From: Edolisoma coerulescens
Lineage: Eukaryota; Chordata; Aves; Passeriformes; Campephagidae
Assembly (NCBI GenBank): GCA_013397115.1
Contig: VWZW01001209.1
Coordinates: forward strand, 62,001 to 126,000
Direction of reading: 5' to 3'
DNA: 64,000 bases
Shown here: positions 62,801-64,000 of the stretch, one piece after another
Position numbering within the stretch: the first letter of the stretch is position 1
Layout of the letters: each line of letters begins with the position of its first letter
Program-made: the position numbers and the translations under genes
The notes under the pieces: model-generated
Database searches by the model: none
Told to the model about the DNA's origin: nothing
Seen by the model: the letters and a program-made list of their open reading frames with translations, nothing else

Positions 62801-64000
62801 GACACTAATCATTCTATGTCATTTAGAAACCATAAAGGAATGAGAAGAAAACCCTACACTTTTTCTGTGTTATTTTCAGTGATAAGGACAAAGCACTTCT
62901 TTCATAGAGAAAGATAATCAAAGGCAGATTTTTAGAAAATGAAAATAAAAATCTGTGCAAAAATGGAAACATTGTTATGCATAAGCTATAAACTATTTCT
63001 TCAACGGATAAAACTTCAAAATAAAAATTGGCTAGCTGCTTTCTTTCCACCCATTGATGTTTATCTGTGTACATCAGTCTTTTAGTGCACTTGAGATTTA
63101 AGAACAGCTCACTTGTACTGACAATCTTTCAAGCAATGCATTTGAAGAGGTATATAAACCCCTCCAAATACTTGTTTTCAAACAACCTTACTACCTCTGT
63201 TACTACCAGAGGTATGGCTAGAAATCTCTCCATGCATTCACAGGACACGAATTCACATACTTTTATATGCTGCTGGAAAATGGTAATGTAGATGCAAATG
63301 TAGTCAGAATAGAGGATTTTCTGTAGGTTCACTGCCAGTTTAAGTGGATTTTTATTTAAAGCTATCAAAACAATACGAAGCTTTTTAGATTTAGAGCCCT
63401 CAATACTTGCAACCTGTTATTTAGCCTCCATGGCATGCCTAGTTTGATAAATGTGGACCTAACAGCTCCAGACAATGACATCAGCACTATGCCTTCCTCT
63501 GTTGTTCCTGGCTCGGCTTCAGCAGGAAGAACAGTAGTAAGCTTTTATTCTATACACAGCTTAGTGAAGATGACTGAAGTTTTAGCCTGTCAGGCCAAAG
63601 CAAAGACCTTTTGCTCTGGCCAGTCACACAAACTTAGTCCAGCTACTTTACTTAGTAAAGTAGCTTAGATTTAGCTACTTAGATAACATACACAGCTATT
63701 TGAAGCGCTATATTTGCATAATAATCAAAAACTTAGCTTTGTGAAAATTCAGTTGTAGCCTGTTGTGCTATTCGTTAGAGATTCTACATTGATGCCTAGG
63801 CACCCATTAAAATATTTTTCTCATCACACAACCACTGGATTTACACTTTCTTTATTTATAAGTGTTTGAAAACAATTGTCAACAGTTTCAGCAGTCCCTT
63901 CACGATTCTAATGGAAATAACTTGTTTTATTTTCTCCAGGCCAAGTGCATGTTGGCTGAACACAGTCTCATATACTCTTTCAATATTATTCTGAATTGCA
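59848..64000. other. AT-rich non-coding DNA, nothing recognised
   Basis: About 4.2 kb to the window end with no recognisable gene, repeat family or RNA. Frames are all under 85 codons and lack domains. Confidence 0.55.

Noticed and set aside
1..64000. tRNA genes, CRISPR arrays, bacterial operons or a novel gene system
   Set aside because: No cloverleaf-type B-box with paired arms, no spaced direct repeats and no clustered long frames were seen. The content fits vertebrate non-coding DNA.

Overview
This window is nuclear DNA from a vertebrate, almost certainly a bird and plausibly a passerine. The main evidence is six chicken-repeat-1 (CR1) LINE fragments with the bird-typical ATTCTGTG-type 3' tail, plus a diverged seventh piece. 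There are also two solo retroviral LTRs with intact 5-bp target-site duplications. The rest is AT-rich single-copy DNA with scattered microsatellites. The sequence is a draft assembly: 19 Ns occur at 29120-29138, next to a C15-T8 homopolymer run.

I find no protein-coding exon, tRNA, rRNA, operon or CRISPR array that I can support. The open reading frames are short and fall into three groups: CR1 remnants, antisense shadows of CR1, or chance frames in locally GC-rich patches. The window is best read as intergenic DNA or part of a very long intron.

Layout: 1-7079 is AT-rich with an AT repeat and an ATCAT pentanucleotide array. 7080-9030 holds a GC-rich block and the longest CR1 (minus strand, reverse-transcriptase half of ORF2). 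9031-17014 contains a solo LTR (14817-15195, minus) and a long polypyrimidine tract. 17015-29119 has one CR1 (22208-22612, minus). 29120-37201 has the gap, microsatellites and a GC-rich LTR-like block. 37202-37762 is the clearest solo LTR (minus, TSD TCTTC). 37763-46641 has a CTCF-like motif at 41762 and an LTR-like end with a perfect hairpin near 45290-45580. 46642-57690 has three CR1 copies, all minus. 58911-59847 has a CA repeat and two same-strand CR1 pieces of different age. 59850-64000 is unremarkable.

Five of six well-defined CR1 copies and both well-defined LTRs lie on the minus strand. If the window is intronic, the usual antisense bias of retroelements would predict a plus-strand host gene, but the numbers are small. 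I did not find a previously undescribed system here. The items most worth following are the solo LTRs, the tandem CR1 pair, the CTCF-like site and the unexplained GC-rich blocks.
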